This document shows, piece by piece, positions 8,572 to 11,154 of a stretch of 11,154 bases of DNA. The notes beneath the pieces are model-generated. The model searched no databases. It saw nothing but the letters and a program-made list of their open reading frames with translations, and was not told where the DNA came from. The DNA is from Polaromonas sp. (GTDB taxonomy: Bacteria > Pseudomonadota > Gammaproteobacteria > Burkholderiales > Burkholderiaceae_C): NCBI GenBank assembly GCA_023259235.1, contig JAHFQQ010000014.1:1-11154 (forward strand), in the 5' to 3' direction. The stretch's first letter is position 1. Every line of letters begins with the position of its first letter. The translations under genes and the position numbers were made by a program.

Positions 8572-8613
8572 CAGGGCTATAGCCCTTATAGATATTATGC
8601 AGGCAGCTATTAA
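8572..8613 (-). repeat. Short intergenic repeat, family B, copy upstream of cbbP
   Basis: On the minus strand it begins TTAATAGCTGC and ends GGGCTATAGCCCTG. The end contains a perfect 14-bp palindrome, AGGGCTATAGCCCT (8573-8586). It matches the element at 4795-4834 at its two conserved blocks with the same internal spacing. It lies 32 bases before the cbbP ATG. The function is unknown; it may be a mobile-type intergenic repeat, or it may fold in the cbbP leader. Confidence 0.5.
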
Positions 8614-8623
8614 CTCAATAGCT
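8605..8623 (-). other. Perfect 7-bp hairpin in the cbbP leader
   Basis: AGCTATT (8605-8611) and AATAGCT (8617-8623) are exact inverted copies around a 5-nt loop. The hairpin overlaps the family B repeat and lies between it and copy 2 of family A. It has no following T run, so I do not call it a terminator. It could act in RNA folding or processing between cbbF and cbbP. Confidence 0.45.
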
Positions 8624-8633
8624 TAATCAGCTA

Positions 8634-8678
8634 GGGACAGAGCTTGTTCACTTCGAGTAGCTGCGGTCTGTCCCGCAA
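8634..8678 (-). repeat. 45-bp hairpin repeat, family A, copy 2 (cbbF-cbbP gap)
   Basis: This is the best-formed copy: GGGACAGA and TCTGTCCC are perfect 8-base inverted arms spanning it. A smaller competing hairpin, GCGG-GACAGA-CCGC, uses the same left arm. It matches copy 3 at 42 of 45 bases. It starts 13 bases after the cbbF stop and is oriented with cbbP. Confidence 0.85.
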
Positions 8679-8691
8679 AAATATGGGTTCC

Positions 8692-9786
8692 TCAGTTTCT
8701 GAACAGACTGCGTTCGACAAACAATGGGTTGCTCGGCTCGGTGCTGACGGGCTCGGCATGGTAGCGCTCGATGCGCTCGACTTCATTTCTGGAGCCAAAA
8801 ATCAGGCCGATGCGCTGGTGCAGCGAGGTCGGCTGCACCCCCAGCATGGGCTCGTAGCCGGTGCTCGCGCGCCCCCCGGCCTGCTCCATGATGAAACCGA
8901 CCGGGTTGGCCTCGTACAACAGGCGCAGACGGCCGGGCTTTGACGGCTCCTTGCTGTCGCGCGGGTACAGAAAGACGCCACCGCGCATCAGGATCCGGTG
9001 CGCCTCGGCCACCATGCTGGCAATCCAGCGCATGTTGAAGTCCTTGCCGCGCGGCCCGGTTTTGCCGGCCAGACACTCGTCCACGTAGCGCTTGACGGGG
9101 CGCTCCCAAAAGCGGCTGTTGGACGCGTTGATGGCAAATTCCTGCGTGTCGGCGGGCACCTGCAGGTTCGGATGCGTGAGCATGAACTCGCCCAGCATGG
9201 GATCGAGCGTGAAACCGGCCACGCCGTTGCCCACGCTGAGCACCAGCATGGTGGTGGGGCCGTACAGCGCATAGCCGGCAGCCACCTGGGCCGCGCCGGG
9301 CTGCAGGAAGTCAGCCTCGATTACATCGCGGCCGCTGTCCACCACTTCATGCGGTGCCCGCACGATGCTGAAGATGCTGCCCACCGACACATTCACATCG
9401 ATGTTGCTGGAGCCATCCAGCGGGTCAAACACCAGCAGGTAGTTGCCACGCGGCTGCTGCGCTGGAATCTGGCATGGCAAGTCCATTTCTTCGGAAGCCA
9501 TGCCCGCCAGATGTCCGCCCCACTGGTTCAGGCGCACAAAGTATTCGTTGCTCAACACGTCGAGCTTTTTCTGCGTTTCGCCCTGCACATTGACGCAGCC
9601 GCCGACATCGGCGTCGTGGTTGCCCAGCACGCCACCGAGTTCTCCAAAGGCGACGGCGCGTGCAATCGCCTTGCAGGCCAGCGCCGCGTCCAGAATCAAC
9701 GCGTTGAAGTCCCCCGTGGCGCTCGGAAAGCGTCGCCGCTCCTCAATCAGGTAGCGCGTCAGCGTGAAGCGTTTGGACAATGGCAT
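8692..9786 (-). CDS. cbbF: Class I fructose-1,6-bisphosphatase (Calvin cycle form)
   Basis: This complete 364-residue Mg-dependent sugar bisphosphatase removes the C1 phosphate from fructose-1,6-bisphosphate; many cbb-encoded forms also act on sedoheptulose-1,7-bisphosphate. Class I motifs are present: GNHDADVGGCVNVQGETQKK (55-74), metal ligands in ASEEMD (97-102), FDPLDGSSNID (120-130) and the active-site stretch KPGRLRLLYEANP (283-295), followed by E301. It is slightly longer than E. coli Fbp (about 332), mainly at the C-terminus, as is common for CbbF. ATG 9784-9786 gives the usual start leading into FTLTRYLIEE. The ribosome binding site is weak (CCGGAA, distant). It lies 24 bases downstream of cbbY and is followed by the long repeat-bearing gap to cbbP. 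Confidence 0.95.
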   Translation of the reverse strand: MPLSKRFTLTRYLIEERRRFPSATGDFNALILDAALACKAIARAVAFGELGGVLGNHDADVGGCVNVQGETQKKLDVLSNEYFVRLNQWGGHLAGMASEEMDLPCQIPAQQPRGNYLLVFDPLDGSSNIDVNVSVGSIFSIVRAPHEVVDSGRDVIEADFLQPGAAQVAAGYALYGPTTMLVLSVGNGVAGFTLDPMLGEFMLTHPNLQVPADTQEFAINASNSRFWERPVKRYVDECLAGKTGPRGKDFNMRWIASMVAEAHRILMRGGVFLYPRDSKEPSKPGRLRLLYEANPVGFIMEQAGGRASTGYEPMLGVQPTSLHQRIGLIFGSRNEVERIERYHAEPVSTEPSNPLFVERSLFRN

Positions 9787-9810
9787 GGTGGTGTTTCCGG
9801 AGTTGAAGGC

Positions 9811-10566
9811 TCATGAGGGGCGCGTTTTTTCGGCAAGAGGCAGCTGCGCCTGGGCATGCCAGTCACGCAACTGCGCCACAGTGACGCCTTGCAGACTGGG
9901 TAAAACGCGCAGCGCACCCGTGAAATCATGGTGGGCCGTGTAGCTGTTGGGCGTAATGAGGGTTGCCAGGCCCGCACCGATGGCAGCCTTGAGGCCGTTC
10001 GCCGAGTCTTCAAAAGCCAGGCACGCGCTGGCCGGCAGTTGCAGGCGCTTGAGCGTTTGCAGATACACCTGCGGATCGGGCTTTTTGCGCGCCGCGGTGG
10101 AGGCATCCTCGATCACCATGAAGTAGTACATCCAGTTCGCGCCCAAGGCCGCGCGCAGCAGCGCCGTGATGTTGACGGGGGAAGTGGTGGTGGCAATGGC
10201 CAGCCGCAGCCCCTGCTGGCTGGCCGACTCGACCAGTGGCAGCACGCCAGGGCGCAACTGCACCGTGCCACGGTTGACGGCGGCTTCATAGTGCGCGGTC
10301 TTGAGTTCATGGATTCGCGCAATCGTGTCGCCCACGGCCTGGCCATCGAGTGCCTGAATATCCGGATGCACCTGCCGCCAATAGTGCAGCAGGCGCTCCT
10401 TGCCGCCAGAGATTTCGAGCAGCCGGCTGTACTGCGCCTCGTCCCACAGCCAGCCCAGTTCCAGCTCGGCGAACGCCCGGTTGAATGCCTCGAGGTGCGC
10501 GCTCTCGGTATCGGCAAGCGTGCCGTCAACATCAAAAATCAGCGCCTGAAGAGTGCTTGCGGGCAT
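9811..10566 (-). CDS. cbbY: CbbY, xylulose-1,5-bisphosphate phosphatase (HAD family)
   Basis: This 251-residue HAD phosphatase is, by family knowledge, the enzyme that removes xylulose-1,5-bisphosphate, an inhibitory misfire product of RuBisCO. Motif I is FDVDGTLADTE, with D12 and D14. The cap region has the CbbY-typical GGKERLLHYWR (54-64). The Thr run IATTTSP (124-130) is motif II, KKPDPQVY supplies the motif III Lys, and FEDSANG (185-191) is motif IV. The start M-P-A-S-T-L-Q-A-L-I-F-D-V-D-G-T closely resembles the Cupriavidus CbbY start. ATG 10564-10566 has only a weak purine-rich stretch upstream. It is the promoter-proximal gene of the operon, divergent from cbbR. The usual partners cbbL, cbbS (or cbbM) and cbbX that precede cbbY elsewhere are absent. 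Confidence 0.92.
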   Translation of the reverse strand: MPASTLQALIFDVDGTLADTESAHLEAFNRAFAELELGWLWDEAQYSRLLEISGGKERLLHYWRQVHPDIQALDGQAVGDTIARIHELKTAHYEAAVNRGTVQLRPGVLPLVESASQQGLRLAIATTTSPVNITALLRAALGANWMYYFMVIEDASTAARKKPDPQVYLQTLKRLQLPASACLAFEDSANGLKAAIGAGLATLITPNSYTAHHDFTGALRVLPSLQGVTVAQLRDWHAQAQLPLAEKTRPS

Positions 10567-10589
10567 GGCTTTCTTTCACATCGGTAGAT

Positions 10590-10661
10590 TTACTTTAATG
10601 GCTTGAACACATAAACTCTAATCACGTTTTATTAAATTATCATCAGATTAAGCTTATAAAA
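10590..10661. promoter_or_regulatory. AT-rich cbbR-cbbY intergenic control region, probable CbbR operator
   Basis: The 229-base gap between divergent cbbY and cbbR contains a sharply AT-rich stretch in an otherwise GC-rich window. It holds a perfect palindrome, TAAGCTTA (10649-10656), and arms TTAT (10637-10640) and ATAA (10656-10659). It also holds several TNA-N7-TNA pairs of the kind reported for CbbR, for example TCA 10622-10624 with TTA 10632-10634, though AT-rich DNA gives these by chance. LysR-type regulators usually bind such divergent promoters. I could not fix -10 and -35 boxes with confidence on either strand. Confidence 0.5.
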
Positions 10662-10684
10662 CTTGCGTGAGAGACGGCAGGTAC
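10662..10684 (+). repeat. Degenerate partial copy of repeat family A
   Basis: The 23 bases beginning CTTGCGTGAGAGACGGCAGG match the start of the family A repeat (CTTGCGGGACAGACCGCAGC type) at 19 of 23 positions. They lie 30 bases upstream of, and in the same orientation as, full copy 3, forming a tandem half-plus-whole arrangement upstream of cbbR. A bulged hairpin (CGT/ACG, then TTG/CAG with one wobble) can still form. Confidence 0.5.
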
Positions 10685-10692
10685 CAAAGAGC

Positions 10693-10737
10693 TTGCGGGA
10701 CAGATCGCAGCTACACGAAGTGAACAAGCTCTGTCCT
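10693..10737 (+). repeat. 45-bp hairpin repeat, family A, copy 3 (upstream of cbbR)
   Basis: It starts TTGCGGGACAGATCGCAG and ends GAACAAGCTCTGTCCT, 42 of 45 identical to copy 2 and 40 of 45 to copy 1. It is inverted relative to copies 1 and 2 on the chromosome, but like them it reads toward the next gene, here cbbR, ending 58 bases before its ATG. The C-to-T change in the 5' hairpin converts a G-C pair to a G-U pair, so the small stem is kept. Confidence 0.85.
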
Positions 10738-10795
10738 CAACGGATCGCCGGATGTTCGTCAGCTCCGTCACCAACCATTCGAGAGGAGTTTGCCC

Positions 10796-11154
10796 ATGCG
10801 CCCCTACACCCTCAAGCAGATGCAGACCTTCATTGAAGTGGCACGCCAGCGCTCGGTGTCCAAGGCGGCCGAGCGCCTGTTTGTGACACAGCCTGCCGTA
10901 TCGATGCAGATCCGCCAGCTCGAAGATGCCTTTGGCTTGCCACTGGTCGAGCCGCTGGGCCGCAACATCCAGCTCACGCACGCGGGCGAAGCTTTTTTGA
11001 CGCACGCCATTGCCGCCATGGGCCAGCTCAAGGACCTGGAAGCCCTGATGGCTGAGCATGTCGGCATGAAAAAGGGCCATATCGACCTGGCTGTGGTGAG
11101 CACCGCCAAGTATTTCGTGCCGATGTTGCTGATGCGCTTTGCCAAGCAGTTTGC
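10796..11154 (+). CDS. cbbR: LysR-type transcriptional regulator CbbR (5' part, runs off the window)
   Basis: The first 119 residues of a LysR-family regulator are present before the window ends. The winged helix-turn-helix covers about residues 1-62 (MRPYTLKQMQTFIEVARQRS, then VSKAAERLFVTQPAVSMQIR and QLEDAFGLPLVE). A linker helix follows, and the start of the effector-binding domain (KKGHIDLAVVSTAKYFVPML) begins near residue 94. The L-F-V-T-Q-P-A-V-S-M-Q-I-R pattern and the A-V-V-S-T-A-K-Y-F-V-P sequence are typical of CbbR. Its position, divergent from a cbb operon, is also the usual one. GAGAGGAG (10781-10788) lies 7 nt before ATG 10796, a strong ribosome binding site. CbbR is expected to activate the cbb operon in response to Calvin-cycle metabolites and to repress itself. 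No defect is visible in the part present. Confidence 0.92.
   Translation, partial: MRPYTLKQMQTFIEVARQRSVSKAAERLFVTQPAVSMQIRQLEDAFGLPLVEPLGRNIQLTHAGEAFLTHAIAAMGQLKDLEALMAEHVGMKKGHIDLAVVSTAKYFVPMLLMRFAKQF

Noticed and set aside
7721..8626. 301-codon plus-strand frame opposite phosphoribulokinase
   Set aside because: It is antisense to cbbP; its composition is dominated by His/Val/Ala/Gly and it has no motif.
7615..10737. The three 45-bp repeats as a CRISPR array
   Set aside because: The copies are about 1 and 2 kb apart, in two chromosomal orientations and separated by full genes. There are no regular spacers and no cas genes.
10643..11080. 145-codon minus-strand frame opposite cbbR
   Set aside because: It lies antisense to a clear LysR-type helix-turn-helix protein and has no motif of its own.

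Overview
The window looks like chromosomal DNA of a high-GC betaproteobacterium, probably in the order Burkholderiales and close to the Comamonadaceae (Rhodoferax or Polaromonas type). This placement is inferred from CbbY, CbbP and CbbR sequence character, the cbb gene order and the style of intergenic repeats; no search was run. Two unrelated gene blocks meet near position 4580-4830.

Left block (1-4573, + strand): a copper/heavy-metal resistance island. It opens with a tiny 5' remnant of a CopR/CusR-type response regulator on the minus strand (112-153). Next comes a candidate OmpR-family operator and promoter pointing right (181-226), then about 370 bases with no convincing intact gene. A first operon follows: a methionine-rich exported protein (592-1074), a DUF302 protein (1086-1538) and a small membrane SHOCT protein (1556-1795). 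A second unit starts at a textbook MerR/CueR-type promoter with a 19-bp spacer (1815-1845). It encodes a DUF2933 membrane protein (1900-2214) and a Cu(+)-type P1B ATPase with N-terminal YHS and Cys-rich metal-binding domains (2219-4573). No intact regulator for either promoter lies in the window.

Junction (4574-4830): a 55-codon C-terminal remnant of an IS5-family transposase, then a short intergenic repeat that overlaps the stop codon of the first gene of the right block.

Right block (4831-11154): a Calvin-Benson-Bassham cluster on the minus strand, in transcription order cbbY, cbbF, cbbP, cbbT, cbbZ, with divergent cbbR at the right edge (5' part only). The genes supply fructose/sedoheptulose bisphosphatase, phosphoribulokinase and transketolase to regenerate the CO2 acceptor. 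CbbY and CbbZ destroy xylulose-1,5-bisphosphate and 2-phosphoglycolate, two by-products of RuBisCO. RuBisCO itself is absent from its usual place between cbbR and cbbY, and the usual distal genes (cbbG, cbbK, cbbA) are absent beyond cbbZ, where the IS remnant and copper island begin.

The least ordinary feature is a 45-bp hairpin-forming repeat present three times (plus one degenerate partial copy). Every copy lies just upstream of a cbb gene (cbbT, cbbP, cbbR) and every copy has the same orientation relative to the gene it precedes. A second short repeat family occurs upstream of cbbP and at the end of cbbZ.
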